This document shows, one piece after another, positions 46,700 to 59,100 of a stretch of DNA of 64,000 bases. The stretch lies in the NCBI GenBank assembly GCA_037447655.1, contig JBBHKE010001973.1:341326-405325 (forward strand), in the 5' to 3' direction. The first letter of the stretch is position 1. Each line of letters opens with the position of its first letter. The position numbers and the translations under genes are program-made. The notes beneath the pieces are model-generated. The model had not been told where the DNA came from. It saw only the letters and a program-made list of their open reading frames with translations, and made no database searches. The stretch comes from Zygnema cylindricum (lineage: Eukaryota; Streptophyta; Zygnematophyceae; Zygnematales; Zygnemataceae).

Positions 46700-48160
46700 A
46701 CGTAATTGAGGCAAAATAGTAAAATGAGAAGTGCTTGAATTCTTTTGGGTATTCTTTCGGAATTCAACTTCTCTGTCTATTTTTCTGCTTTGTCATTTTT
46801 TCTCCTCCTTTACATGGCACTTTGATCTCTGCCTCTCTGTTTTTTGTATAATCTAGTCCTGCAATTTTCCAGAATCGTTTCAAAATGTAAACATTTGAGT
46901 GGAAATTGATATCGTTCCGGGCAAATTTACCATCTTTGAATTTATGGACTGAAATGGTTTGTTACCATAATTCAGTGACTGCAGCTAGTCATTTGGCTGC
47001 TTGGTCTGCCTAACACCTAGTACTCTCCGGTACTTGTGTGGGCGGATTTACTGGGTGTATCTTTAATGAATATTTAATGAGTATTTGATGAATATGTCCA
47101 CATTTAAGAAATTGAGCCTGTCAGGATTTACCGAGTGTATATCCGGTCAATGTCTCCAACTTTTGTACGATGGAAGTGTCAGCATTCCCCAAAATCTGGT
47201 CTTTGGTATGGTTCCACACTCAGGAAATTGAGTCCCTCAGGGCTTCAACCTGGGACCTTTGACTAGAATCTTCAATGCTCTAGCCACTATGACACCAACC
47301 CGAAAGTCGAGGTGGGCGGATTTTTACTCATTTATTCCAAGTACAACACAAGACTGATTAAAAAACTGGAATGGTAAACCATCTGAATCTGTGGGCATAG
47401 AAGGGGCGACAATGCTCAAAGTGAAAAACTATTATTCTAAGCGCATTTAAGTGCATTTGAAGTGTGGACGGACCACATTACACCCGGGTATTGAATGTCA
47501 CATCTTGCTCAATTCAACAAGAAGCAGTTCTATTCCATCAAATCTAACCTCCGCATGTAAGAAGTTTCATCAAATTGTGAGTTGTGTGACTATTTCTCAT
47601 GTGGTAACTTAGAGTCTTGATGTTGGGAACATAGATTGCATACAAGTATATATTATAGGTGATATGTTTAGCTTGTTAGTTGTTTCTGGTTACTTTTTAT
47701 GGAAACAAAACAGGTTTTTGTCTTTTTTTTTTTTTTGTGCTATTAAGTCCACCGTCAAATTTGGGCGGATCAATATTTGTGGAAATCTATGTGATGGATT
47801 GAATTCGAGATGGTTGGTAACTAATAATTCTTTAAGCTACTGCAAGTGTACTCAACATGTTGCTTAATAAAAGAATTTGTCTTTTTTTTTATTCACCTAG
47901 TTGTAGTTTTTTTTAGTGTCTAGTGCGTGATGTTTTTGACTTAGTTGACTTCTTTATATTTTTGACTGACTGTATTTAAAAACATTTGCCAGTTGTAAAG
48001 TGAATCTCATTCCATGCCTGTGTTATAAAACAATTAACTACCTGGTGGGAAAATTAGATATACAATATAGTTGACGATGATTATGGTGGTGGTTTGTTTG
48101 GTAGCCTACATTCCGGTGATTAAGGTTTTTTATCCCACAAAGAAATAAACTAAGAAAAAA
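46700..48160. other. Unit-1 distal flank
   Basis: Non-coding, and homologous in part to 52470-53350, 55000-55850 and 59300-60400. It contains the tRNA-like insertion at 47225-47305 and the block ATGGTAAACCATCTG at 47371. Confidence 0.5.
47225..47305 (-). repeat. tRNA-like (box A/B) segment, SINE-head candidate
   Basis: On the minus strand TAGTGGCTAGAG (47289-47278, box A-like) precedes GGTTGAAGCCC (47250-47240, one step from box B GGTTCGANNCC) with about 30 bases between. The spacing is right for a Pol III promoter, but no complete tRNA cloverleaf was drawn. It is absent at the homologous place in unit 2. Confidence 0.45.
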
Positions 48161-48169
48161 GGGATTCTA

Positions 48170-49060
48170 TTTCCCAATGTAAAGTGCATGAATAACTTCC
48201 TCCGAACTCTTCAAAAAGGTAAATGCTTCTTTTTCCAAGTCAAACCATTTTAGAGGATCACGCACCTCAACTAATGGAAGGACGTCTTCACGGGCTGGAG
48301 GATGTAACAAACGAAAAAAATTGACAGTTGCTTCCGAAGATGGAGATGGGGTGTATGGTCGAAAAAAAATGCTAGAATGACCAAAGTGGACAACCCATTG
48401 TAGTCTAACCATGGAGCTTCGTAACGTGGCATGTCGACGAGCGAGTGACATGAAAAGACTAATAAAACACAAACACACAGGATAAAAAGTAAAAAGCACG
48501 ATGGTAAACCATCTGAGTGCGGGGGTACATAAGGAGTGGCATGGCCAAAACTGAAAAACTACAAGCAGGGGAATAAAAAACAAAGAAAGCAACGGGAACA
48601 CATAAAAATGGCAAATAGAATAAAAGCACCCAAACTCAAAATGAAAAGCACGGCAACCCACTAAACCAGAACTTTAACTCCAACCCCAACTCAATTAAAT
48701 ATCTACGAAAAGCAACCCCGTAAGTCCCCCCAGCCTGGGGGAGCACGTTGAGGGAGTTCCGGAACATGTCGACGATCCATAACCGCAATAGTCGACCGAA
48801 GGAGAATAGAAGCCTGCGCCCGCTGTAGCTGTAAAGCCACAGATAACCGCTGACGATAAAAAGAAGCAAGGACCGAAGGAGGAGGGCTCCCAGGTCCTTG
48901 TCGCTCGAAAGCACGTCGAGCACAAGTATGGAGAAACTCGTCTAACGCAACACCCAAACAACCAAAGATCTCAACCGCCATCGGAATAAAGTCATCCATA
49001 GGGTCCAGGTGGGCATAATCATGCTCCTTCACCGTAGCGGCATCACAAGCCTCCACCCCA
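48170..49060 (-). mobile_element. Non-LTR retrotransposon fragments, rearranged
   Basis: On the minus strand, a C-terminal domain (49056-48703: DYAHLDPMDDFIPMAVEIFG ... LASFYRQRLSVALQLQRAQ) is followed by about 200 bases of 3'-UTR-like sequence. After that comes an N-terminal RT region (48460-48200: FRPYTPSPSSEATVNFFRLL, FDLEKEAFTF) matching 32430-32620. C-terminus before N-terminus suggests a head-to-tail junction of two copies or a rearrangement. All parts are broken. Confidence 0.65.
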
Positions 49061-49997
49061 ACATGCCGAGCCGCATGACTAACGCCTTCAATGCTGTAAA
49101 ATATATAGGAGCTCTCAAAAGTGCATCGTCCTCAATAAACCAAATTTTCCTTTTATTCGTGCATTTTATTCTCGGCGAAGGTCTTTTATCATATCACGAG
49201 ACATCACTTCTCCTCGTCACTTTGTAACGTCTTGAGATCTACGATTCTACTCCACTACGTGATTTCACTCCCACTAACCAGTTTGACTCTATTTTAAGAC
49301 TTTCCTGGAAAATTGTGTATACTTGGTTTCTTCTATTTAAATTTGTAAAAACCATTTTCTTTGCCGGTTTCGTTTGTTTCCATTGTTTATTCTCAATCAT
49401 TGAGAAAGGGGAACTGGTACGACTTGTTGGATCTTCATTTTTGTTCATCACTTTACATTTAATGACGTCATCGGTTTCTTCCCTCTCTTGTTTTGGCTTT
49501 CGCATGGTTATTTACACTTAAAAACCTGCATTTTTTGGTTCAACCAGAGACCACAGCTGTCTGGATCCTGGATTGTGTGCAAATATAAACACAAATATTG
49601 TGGACGATTCATCGACTCTTCACTCTTGTTCCAATAGGTGTCACAATGAACCTCCTGCGAGTTTGGGGCTATGGCTGTGTACCTTCGATTGCTTGAAAGG
49701 ACGGACAGGCGTACGGACTTAAGACGGGTGCACGCATGGACGCTCACACGCATACATTGGTATGGGCGAAACAATGCGTGCCACAACCTACATGCCTATA
49801 TGGTACCTTTGTACGTCGACTTTTGGTGAAAGATGTTCGTGTCTGCCGTTTAGTTCGGCCGTAATGAACGGTTACGATACATTTAAAAATTTCATCACCT
49901 TTTTCTTTCTTTTTTCTCCTCCGTTTCCTCCCTCCTCTCGCTACTGCCGCCGCTGCAACATTCTCTGTCCTCTTTCTCCTTCCCAATTTTCAATCCA

Positions 49998-51278
49998 ATG
50001 GGCTATGTGTCTCTGAGCCTCCTGCATTCCGTCTCTGGCTCCCTTGTTTCTCTCCACGTGGCACTCTCTCCGTCCAGCCGCCTGCCAGCTCTCCCTCCAC
50101 ACGTGCCACAAGCCAAGCCAGCCGCACCCCCCCACCACTCCTCCTGGCAGCAGTTCGCCCGCCTTCACTGTCGCCCTCACCGCTCACTTAAGGTACAATG
50201 CGAGGCCGCCTACCAGCCCGGGGCGGGAGGTGATGAAGGTGACGTCACAAAAAGACTGTCTGAGGCAATCCAGTTGCAAGGTGACTTGGCAAAGGTTAGC
50301 AATCAAGTGGCAGTTTCAGAAGTTGACGTGGCAGATTTCACAAAGATTCTGCTGAGTCTTGGATGCTCCAAGCCGCAGTTGAAGCGGCTTCTAAAGAGAC
50401 ATTCTGTCGCCCTTGTAAATAATAAGCAGCATATTCTTAGGAAGGCGGCCATTTTCAGTAGGTACGGAATTAGCTCAGAACAGTTCCTTCAAATTCTGGA
50501 AAGAGAGTCTCGTCCAAATCAGCATTTACTTTCTGGTCAAGATGGGCAACATGAATCCGTACTCAACTATCTCCAAGGCACGTGGAAAGTGCAAAATTTA
50601 GGAAAATTGGTTTCGAGGTACCCTGCTCTTGTAAACTGTCTTCCTGCTACTCTTGACTCCAAATTGCAGCTGTGGACGAGTTTAGATGTGCCCATTACCC
50701 CTTGTATGTTGGAGAAGTACCCATGTATATTAGCACATAGTGAGAAAACTTTGAAAGCAGGGATAGAGGGAATGAAAGCCATTTTTCCTGATCCACTTGG
50801 TGTAACTATTCTTGCAAAATTTCCTCTCCTAGGTTGTCAAAATCCCCTAGCATTGCAACAAAGGGTCAAAGGGCTTGAGGAGTTGTTTGGTAATGACATT
50901 GCAAAACGGCTTTTGGTGAAACTCCCTTCCATTCTCGTTGCTCCTACTTCCACAATGGAACACACGTACAAACAGCTTCTACAACATTTTGGAGAAGAGA
51001 AAGTTCGAAAAATGATTCGATTTTCCCCAGCACTTTTAGCCTTCTCCTGGGATACCCTTGGTCCAAAATTGGAGTTTTTGGTGAAGGAAATGGGACGCAG
51101 CATAGAAGATGTGGCTGCATGCCCAACGGTTCTTACATACTCTCTCGAAAAGCGATTGAAGCCACGTTATGGTGCCCTGATGAATGCCAAAATAGAGATT
51201 GGTGACTGTTCTTTAAAAATCATCTTTGGTTTAACAAACGAGGCATTTGAAAGAAGATTCAATGTTTTGTTTATGTGA
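49998..51278 (+). CDS. mTERF-family protein 2, intact, 426 residues
   Basis: A single open frame runs from ATG 49998 (context CAATCCAATGGGC, the same place as in the sister genes) to TGA. The leader MGYVSLSLLHSVSG.. and the first 65 or so residues hold no acidic residue and are Ser/Pro/Arg-rich, fitting import into chloroplast or mitochondrion. From about residue 108 (DVADFTKILLSLG) the protein has the helical mTERF repeats: SVLNYLQGTWKVQNLGKL, LEKYPCILAHSEKTLK, LVKLPSILVAP, FLVKEMGRSIEDVAACP and LTYSLEKRLKPRY, the last being a hallmark of plant mTERFs. mTERFs bind organellar nucleic acids and influence transcription termination, splicing or maturation. No intron is needed. Which organelle and target are unknown. 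Confidence 0.9.
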   Translation: MGYVSLSLLHSVSGSLVSLHVALSPSSRLPALPPHVPQAKPAAPPHHSSWQQFARLHCRPHRSLKVQCEAAYQPGAGGDEGDVTKRLSEAIQLQGDLAKVSNQVAVSEVDVADFTKILLSLGCSKPQLKRLLKRHSVALVNNKQHILRKAAIFSRYGISSEQFLQILERESRPNQHLLSGQDGQHESVLNYLQGTWKVQNLGKLVSRYPALVNCLPATLDSKLQLWTSLDVPITPCMLEKYPCILAHSEKTLKAGIEGMKAIFPDPLGVTILAKFPLLGCQNPLALQQRVKGLEELFGNDIAKRLLVKLPSILVAPTSTMEHTYKQLLQHFGEEKVRKMIRFSPALLAFSWDTLGPKLEFLVKEMGRSIEDVAACPTVLTYSLEKRLKPRYGALMNAKIEIGDCSLKIIFGLTNEAFERRFNVLFM

Positions 51279-53400
51279 AGTAAAGTGTGAGTTCAGAAAT
51301 TCCTGCATCCTCTCATTATGTTAGCCTGCTTGGAAAAGGTTTTTGTTTGTCTTCGTATTTTCATCACTGTTGTCAGCTTCCAAATCAATTTTGCAACCAC
51401 TGGTATTAGTTGTTTTATATGCTCTCCTCATCTCATGTACCAACATTGAAAGAGTGTGCTTACACTGGGAGACTTGTATTTGTATTTCTAGAGGTGAAGA
51501 TGAAGAGGAACTAAGGGAGGATGAAAACAGATGTTGCTGTGTTGTTGTGTGTCGATGTGCCCTTCCACTATCACAAGTTCCTTGTTATTGAAGAGAGCAA
51601 AACCTAGATCGCCAAAGTTCAGAGTAACGTGTTAGTAAATGTGTGATATTAGTGAGTTTTGTTGCTTTTTGATGAGTGACTCAAAGAAATGTGACATTGT
51701 TTACTTGACTTTTTGTTTTACATTAGGTCTGGAATAGAATTGAATTAGACATTTAGGAGGTCGTTTAGTTTGTAAAAAGAAGAGTTAAATGTCAATTGTT
51801 ACGTCAATAGCTTTGATTTCTTTTCCTGCAAATGTTGTTCTTCTCCCACTGGCAAAAGTATTTCTCGGAGTAAAACATAGTGAGCACTGGAAGATGCACA
51901 GAATTTTCTGCAACTTTTCTTTGTTTCGTTCCGGAGTTTTTTGCAACTATGGGGTATCAGGATCATGTACTACCATCTTCACAAGTTTACTTTTGTTATA
52001 TTTATTTGTCTGCAGACCTACAAGTTCATAAGTTATGCCTCGGAAAACGAGGAAGTGACATCGTCATACCCTCGTGAAGGCAAAAACTGTGGGGATTGCC
52101 ATTTTTTGTGTACAAGCTTCAAACCTACTAACAAGGTATTTGAAGACAAAGTGGTTTCCTCAGGCCATTTTTAAATTTGCTGGTATACACTGTGTTAAGA
52201 AACCAAGAATTAAACTTCGTTCAAATGAACTTCTCTTTTGATGGAAACATGGTTTAGATGGAAATGTTGATTCTACTTATATCTTTTAGGAATATGACTT
52301 CTCATGATGTTTTTCTGGTTTTGGTGGGTTGGTTTTCCTGTTTCACAGCTAAACGACAAAATTGTGGTATCGAGGATAAAATGGACGAATTATAGGCGAG
52401 GATTATCAGATAATTGCGAGGACTTTGCGAGCTTTTAACGACTCGTAATTGGGGCAAATTAGCGAGATGGGAAGTGCCTGAGATTTTTCGGGTAACAATT
52501 CATCTTTTCTGTCAAAATTTCTGCTTGGTGAAATTTTTCCACTCGATGACATTTTTCTGCTTTGTCATTTTTTGTTCTCCTTAGTATGCCAATTTGATCT
52601 CTGCCTGACTGTTTTGTGTATAAACTAGGCCTACTGTTTTTTAGGATTGTTTCAATATGTAAACAATTGAGTGGAAAGTGATATCGTTCCGATCTTGATT
52701 ACCAGCTTTGACGTATGAACTGAATTAGTTTCTAACCAAAATTCATTGACCTGCAGTTATTTATTCATTTGGCAGCTTGTTCTGCCTATTTTTTGGAACA
52801 TAAAAGTTTTTCGATCTTATCAAACTTAAATCACACCTATTTTTCTACAGTTTTTGGTATTTTAGTGGGAGGATTTGTGTATATGTACTGAATATCTCCA
52901 GCTTTTGGATGTTGCAAGCACATCTCTTCCATCTCTACTAATCTCCCTCGGGTTAGAATTATTATCTTTTTGAAAGTCGTGACTATTATGTATTGTTTTT
53001 ACTGTGGTAACTTTTCGGATTTACTCTTGGAAACTTGGTTAATTCGCAAAGATGAAGAGCTAAACACAAATACAGGTGAAGTATTTAGTTTGTTGGCTGT
53101 TCCTGGTCAATTTTGACAAAAGCAAAACAGGTCTTATGTTATTCATGCGTTGTTTTTTGTGTGCTATTAAGTCCGCCGTCAATTTGGACCGATCAATAAT
53201 TGCGGGAATCTCTGTGGTTGATTGATTTCTTGAATTTTGGTAACTAGAAATTTTTCAAGCTACAAAAAGTGCACGCAAAATGATGCGGAAGAAAATAATT
53301 GATTTTATTTTTTTCTTACATAACTGTAGATTGATGTGTTTGTTCAGATAGTGGCTTGGGTGGCATCAATATTTTCTTACGTTTTTGTTTTCACTGAATT
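51279..53400. other. mTERF-2 3' flank
   Basis: Non-coding and homologous to unit 1. It includes the mTERF remnant (52019-52175) and the TTTCACAG site at 52350. Confidence 0.5.
52019..52175 (+). pseudogene. mTERF 3'-end remnant (unit 2)
   Basis: After TGTCTGCAG the sequence parallels 44632-44802 (CGTCATACCCTCGTGAAGGC, TNKVFEDK). The frame is lost. It is the decayed tail of an mTERF gene or an alternative exon. Confidence 0.5.
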
Positions 53401-54960
53401 TCTTGTGTTGTTTCTTTTACTCAAAGGTAAAAGATGAAAGTTGTGAAGGACTGAAACCATTACAAACACTAAGCAACAAGTTAGGCATGACATTGGCAGT
53501 TAGAAAAACAAAAGGAAAAACAATTACCAAACTATACGAGCACTAAACACTACTCTATACTAAGATTGCTAAAGATTAAGTATGTCGTTGGCAAGGGATT
53601 TAAGACTATGCTACTAAGGCGAGAAGTATGAATATTGTTTACATACGTTGGGGTCGAGTCTGTTAATCCTCGACCATCATTCACAACCGCGTGCTGTCCG
53701 AAAAGGTTTGAAGCTTGGAAACATTGACGGGTGATGGAGACACGTTGGTGACAGAAAGTTGGCAGCAGTGTTGTGGATGGGTTGCCACACCCTCTAATTT
53801 CAAAACGAGAAGTCTCAAGAGGAAAAGTAGAAGGTCGCAAAGTTCTCTTAAGCGAATGGTATGAAGCAATCACCCGGGTCTTAGTGCTTGTATTTTTGAA
53901 GGTTGTTGCATCTCAGGGGAAGAATCTCAGCGCTAGTATGGAACATTGGCGTGAGGAAACATGGGATCTTGTAAGGTCTGTGAGAACTGCGTCACCCATT
54001 ATTTTTCATACAACTTGATTTTATCGGAAAGAACGATGGTAAACCATCTGAGTACATGACAAAAAAATGGGGCAGCAATGCTTCAACTGACAAACTACAT
54101 GCGGAGGGAAGCAAGCAAAAAGGACAAGCAAGAAAAAAGAAACGAAAACACAAAAAAAAGGACAGGTCAAACAAAGACACCCAAAGAAGCAACCACCACC
54201 AAAGGAGAGACCAAACAGATTGCTTAAACCAAAATGACCCATTTCTTACGTTCCGTGTAAATACACAAGATCACACGAGGGCGACGTTTACCCCAAGATT
54301 GAGAATGTGGCAACAGTATATGAGACACTTCATGTTTCACTCTGAATTTGGAACTGTGTTATGTGCTTTTGTACCCTCCTCGATGTGCAAGCCATAGAGC
54401 AAATGGAGTCTTTCAGCAAGTTATTGAACTTTACCGCGGCTGCCTTATCGTCGATATGTTGTAGCACCAATCACTAACTTGTGGCAATGAGGAAAGAGAA
54501 CGGAGGAACCTCACCTTGGGTTTCAGCTGTTGGAAAAGAATGAGTAGACAATAACAACTGTTGAAATGAAAATCCTTCATCAACGTGCAATACAGATGAG
54601 CTGAAATAAGAGTGTCGTCCACTGAAAACCTTGAAGAAAAGATAGATACAATTCCAACCCACCTCCTTGGGTAAGGTGTTGGCGCTACTTGTGACTGTAG
54701 GACACAAATTGAGACCCTTAAAAGAGACCAGTAAAGCAGCTTGTCTACGAGCAAGTAGTCCTTCCACGCGATCAAATATGCCATGGCTGAGAAGCTGAGG
54801 TAGATTCACGATAAGGTAATTATCAAAATATGAAAGAGATGAAAAGAGAGGAGTTTGGAGGAAGTGCGGTCCCAGAACTGTGGGTGTTGTGAAAAACATC
54901 GAGTTAAAATAACGAAAATCTGTAAATTTTAGAAAGTCCTCAAAGTAAGGATTTCGGTCT
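53400..54960 (-). mobile_element. Non-LTR retrotransposon fragment inserted in unit 2
   Basis: The minus strand 54899-54431 reads PLFSSLSYFDNYLI, comparable to YFLSSLKDFDDKLL at 33680, then LLARRQAALLVSFKGLNLC and, in another frame, MAYLIAWKDYLL. These are the thumb and C-terminal regions of the same element type as 30884-33770. The GATGGTAAACCATC block (54035) resembles 48500. Interior (53550-53990) frames are unassigned. It is broken throughout. Confidence 0.5.
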
Positions 54961-56140
54961 TACCATAGTTAAAACTCACCTAGGACTCATTTTTTATGAA
55001 GACTTTATAGTGGTTGCGGTACTTGTGCGGGAAGATTTATGGAGTGTAAATCCGGTGAATATCTTCAGCTTTTGGACATTTGAAGCAATCATATGCCATC
55101 ACTTTTTTTTTACCTCAGGTTAAAGGTTTTATGGAATTGTGAATCGTAACTATTTCTACCGTCATAGCACTGCAACTTTAATATAGATAATATTCAAAGA
55201 TGAACTGTAAAACATGAATACAGGTGAAATACCTAGTTTACAAGTTGTTCCAATTTTGACAATGACAAATTAGGTTTTTGCTGATGCAATTTTTTGTGCA
55301 ATTAAGTGCGCAGTAAAATTTGGACGGATCAATTTTCTTCTGAATATCTGTGATTGATTGAATTCGAGATGATTGGTAATTAGAAAGTTTTCAAGCTGCT
55401 GCAAATATACTCTACTAAGAAAAGAATTAGAGATTTTTTTTTCTTAAATAATTGTATATTGTTGTGGTGTTGAGACTGTGACTTGGATGGCAATTGTCCC
55501 GCGTTAATTTTTGACTTTTTGTCCTGCTCTAATTCTCCACCGCCTGTACTTGAAATCAATAACAAATATCAAAGTGAATCCCATTCCATGCCTGTGTCAT
55601 AAGCCAATTAACTTCCGAATGGGAAATCTCAATGTCGTGAAATGATGAGAATATCGATGATGTCGGTGATTTGTTTGCAATTATAAGTTTGAAGAGAATA
55701 CAATGCTGTTCATGAGGGTTCTTTTCCCACACAAAAATCAGTCTGGAAAAGAATCACTTTATTTTTCAAAGTAGTGTGTCCGAGTAACTTATTCCAGCTT
55801 CCCTGAAAAGTAAAAACCTATATTCCAAACTAACCTGTACCACCAACGCACATCCGGGAGACCTGATACAAATTCAAACTCCTGCTGAGCTCTGAATCTT
55901 CCGCAGCTGATTCGCCAACTGCAGTTACACAGCTTCAGTTACACAGCTACAGTTACACAACTACAGATGCTCTGAAACTGTATTACTGGAACTATTACAC
56001 CTAACAAGCGCAATCAAAATTGAATATTGAACCCGGTTCGTACCGAAGTACGAAAACATTTGAATTTCCGTCCAGCACGGCCGTCAAAAGATTGCTGACT
56101 TGGTCGTTTAACTAGACGGCCGTTAAATTGCCCAGATTTT
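54961..56140. other. Junction of units 2 and 3
   Basis: Duplicated flank, with the CATTCCATGCCTGTGTCATAA block at 55582. A small 15-bp tandem CAGTTACACAGCT (three to four units) lies at 55920-55966. No gene was seen. Confidence 0.5.
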
Positions 56141-59100
56141 GAATTTTTGGACAACCTTTTCCTCCAAAACACTTTCTTCACCTCTCCACTCTCTCTCTTA
56201 TTCTTCTCCCCTCTCTCTCATTCCCCCTTGGGCAATCCGATGGCCTGGGCGTCCCTGCGCCTCCTCCGTCCCTTCTCTCGCTCTCTCTCTTCTCTCCTCT
56301 CTTTGATCTCTCCGTCCAGCCGGCCGCCAGCTCTCCCTCCACACGTGCCACAAGCCAAGCCAGCCGCACCCCCCCACCACTCCTCCTGGCAGCAGTTCGC
56401 CCGCCTGCACTGTCGCCCTCGCCGCCCACCCAAGGCCCGATGCGAGGCCGAAGACCAGCCCGGGGCGGGGGGCGGGGAAGGGCACGCCGCAAAACCAGGA
56501 GGGGATGCGGCAGAGGGACGAGACCACGTGGCAAGGGGGAGAGAGCACGAGGCAGGGCCAGAAGCTGACGTGGCAGATGTCACCAAGATTCTGCTCAGTC
56601 TGGGATGCTCCAAGCCGCAGTTGGAGCGACTTTTGAAGAAACACTCTGTCGGCCTTGTAAAAAACAAACAGCATATTCTCCGGAAGGCAGCCATTTTCAG
56701 GCAGTATGGAATTGACTCACAGCAATTCTTCATTGCTTTGCAGAGAGATTCTAATAAGCGGCAGCAAATCCTTTCTGGTACTGATGAGCAACATGAATCT
56801 GTACTTAACTATCTCCAAGACACTTTGGAGGTGCAAAATTTAGGGAAATTGGTTTCTGCTTTGCCAATGGTTATAAACCTTTTTCCTGCCACAATTGAAT
56901 CCAAATTGCAGCTGTGGGCGAGTCTAGATGTGCCCATCACTGCTTGTATGTTGGAGAAGTACCCATCTATATTATCATCTAGTGATAAAAACGTTAAAGA
57001 AGGGATAGAGGCAGTGAAATCCATTTTCCCAGATCCCCATGGTGTAACAATCCTTCTAAAATTTCCCATCCTTGGTTGTAGAACCCCTGGAGCCTTACAG
57101 CAAAGGGCCAAAGGGCTACAAGAGTTGTTTGGCAATGACATTGCAAAACGGCTTTTGTTGAAACACCCGTCCATTCTCGTGGCTCCAACTTCCACAATGC
57201 AACACACGTACAAACAGCTTCAGCAACATTTTGGAGAAGAGAATGGCCTAAAAATGATTAAATTTTCTCCCACGCTTTTAGGCTCCTCCTGCGAGACCTT
57301 CGACCCTAAATTGGAGTTTTTGGTGAAGGAAATGGGACGCAGCATAGAGGATGTGGCTGCATACCCAACTGTTCTTACATTGTCTCTTGAAAAGCGATTG
57401 AAGCCACGTTATCATGCCCTGATGAAGGCCAAAATAGAGAGTGGTGACTATTCGTTAAGCATCATCTTCAATCCGTCAAACGAGGCGTTTGAAAAACGAT
57501 TCAATGTTTCGTTAATGTGACGTTAAGTGTGAGTTCAAAATTTCCTGCATTGTCTCATTGTGTTTTTAGCCTCCATGGTAATGGTGTTTGCTTGTTCTCA
57601 TTATTTCTATTGGCACTCATTCTGCCTTTTGCCGGTTAGCGAGGCTATAAAACACGAAGCCGATTACTGTTGTCAGCGTTTGAATCAATTATGAAATCAT
57701 CGTTTTTGGTTCTTTTGTACGCTCTCCTTTTATCAAGGATGGAACAGTGAACTTGCTATGAGATATATGTTACTCTGCAGAGAGGATGATAAAGGGAATC
57801 TGAAGGGATTCATAAAACGACTGTGATTCTCTTTGATTGTCACAGGTTATAACTTTTTGAATTCGCTCGATCCTTCTGTCGTTGCTCTATGCCGAGAAGG
57901 CTTGAGACAGGGAAGACTTGAGGAAGGGAAAGCTTGAGGAAACTACATTGTCAGAAATTTAAGATAAAGTTTCGAGTAAGTGTGTGATTGTAAGTGGGGT
58001 GGTATTGTGTGAATTTTGAGAAGGGTGCAGTGACGAATGCTGTTTTTGCTTTGGGATATTATTTTTTGACGTTTTTGTCATTCAACACAACTGACTGGAA
58101 ATACAGCCGCCAACTCTTTTTTTGTTTGCAGAGATTGTTGGAGTTTTGTGGCATTGTTTGCATGGGCCCTCTCAAATCAGGGCTGAAAAATGAATAAAGT
58201 AGATGCAGAGAAGTTTGTTTGGCTTTTTCAAATGAGTTAGGTGTTTGGTGTGAGATGATGAAGCTGCTGATGTGCAGAACTTGCCCTTATCCTACATTTG
58301 AAATAACAACTTTGGGTGAAACAGTCTTGTCAATCGCAAATGCACCGGTTTTAGAGTATACCATTTATAAGCATATTTTTTTAACTAGTAGGATGAACTA
58401 GTTGTTAACTTGCCACGCTTCTTTGCTGTATATTGGTTTCTTGTTTTAAGGTACTGGTGTTCATGTTGTACAACTCACACAATTTCACTTTTGTTCTTGT
58501 TTTTTGACAGTTTATGATGGGTTTGTTGACGTCGTTTTGGAATTCTTGAATATGAATTGTCGGATTTGTCCTCTGTAGCCAAAGAAATTGCAGGCCCAGC
58601 CTTCGTCAGACAAATATGTGAGTTTTTGTTTTCTTGTTTCGATTAAAATTCATGACTTAATTGGCTCGTTTGTATTTCAATTCAGGCTGGTGACCGGCGT
58701 GAAATAGTGTTCCTGTTTTTATAGACTGAATCTTCTCTCTTCCTGGGCTCTGTTCCATGCTGGACTATTTTCTTCCCTTATACTTGTTTTAGAGATCTTG
58801 AGTTTGCCTCAGTATTCACTGAAATTTTAGTATAAAGTAAGTTCGCATTTTTGCATAGGCCGAGCAAAATTGAATTTATTTCATTACAATTTTAGAAGTT
58901 AATCCTTCCCTGCCTAGGCTGTATGAAAATGGAGCGACTTCTCCTTTGGTTGAGGTAGAAAAAGTTACTCTCCCCATTTTATATGCACACGTTATTTCTT
59001 AAAGGTACCTATCAGGTACGGGTTAGGACAAACGTTAATCAACGTTGAGGTTCTCTGGTTTGGAGAAGAATACAGGAAATCCGAGTCCACTTATTTCTTT

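Larger units (their letters stand above)
41280..48170 (+). repeat. Segmental duplication unit 1 (mTERF-1 and decayed mTERF 3' end)
   Basis: In order: a satellite-like stretch (41280-41460), a conserved 5' flank (TTTTGACTCTATTTT at 41465), MITE E, mTERF-1, 3' flank, a second mTERF 3' remnant (44690-44800), more flank, and an end near the CATTCCATGCCTGTG block (48010). The same order recurs in units 2-4. Unit 1 looks like two collapsed units because 3' flank sequence occurs twice (43710-44110 and 44800-45120). Confidence 0.7.
49130..55850 (+). repeat. Segmental duplication unit 2 (mTERF-2)
   Basis: Homologous to unit 1: a short satellite stretch (49185-49270), the TTTGACTCTATTTTAAG flank, mTERF-2, 3' flank, an mTERF remnant, and the CATTCCATGCCTGTG block (55582). 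It carries a non-LTR insertion (about 53400-54960) and lacks the MITE found in units 1 and 4. Confidence 0.7.

Noticed and set aside
47225-47305. Functional tRNA gene
   Set aside because: Box A/B-like motifs are present, but no complete acceptor stem or anticodon arm could be drawn. Called tRNA-like only.
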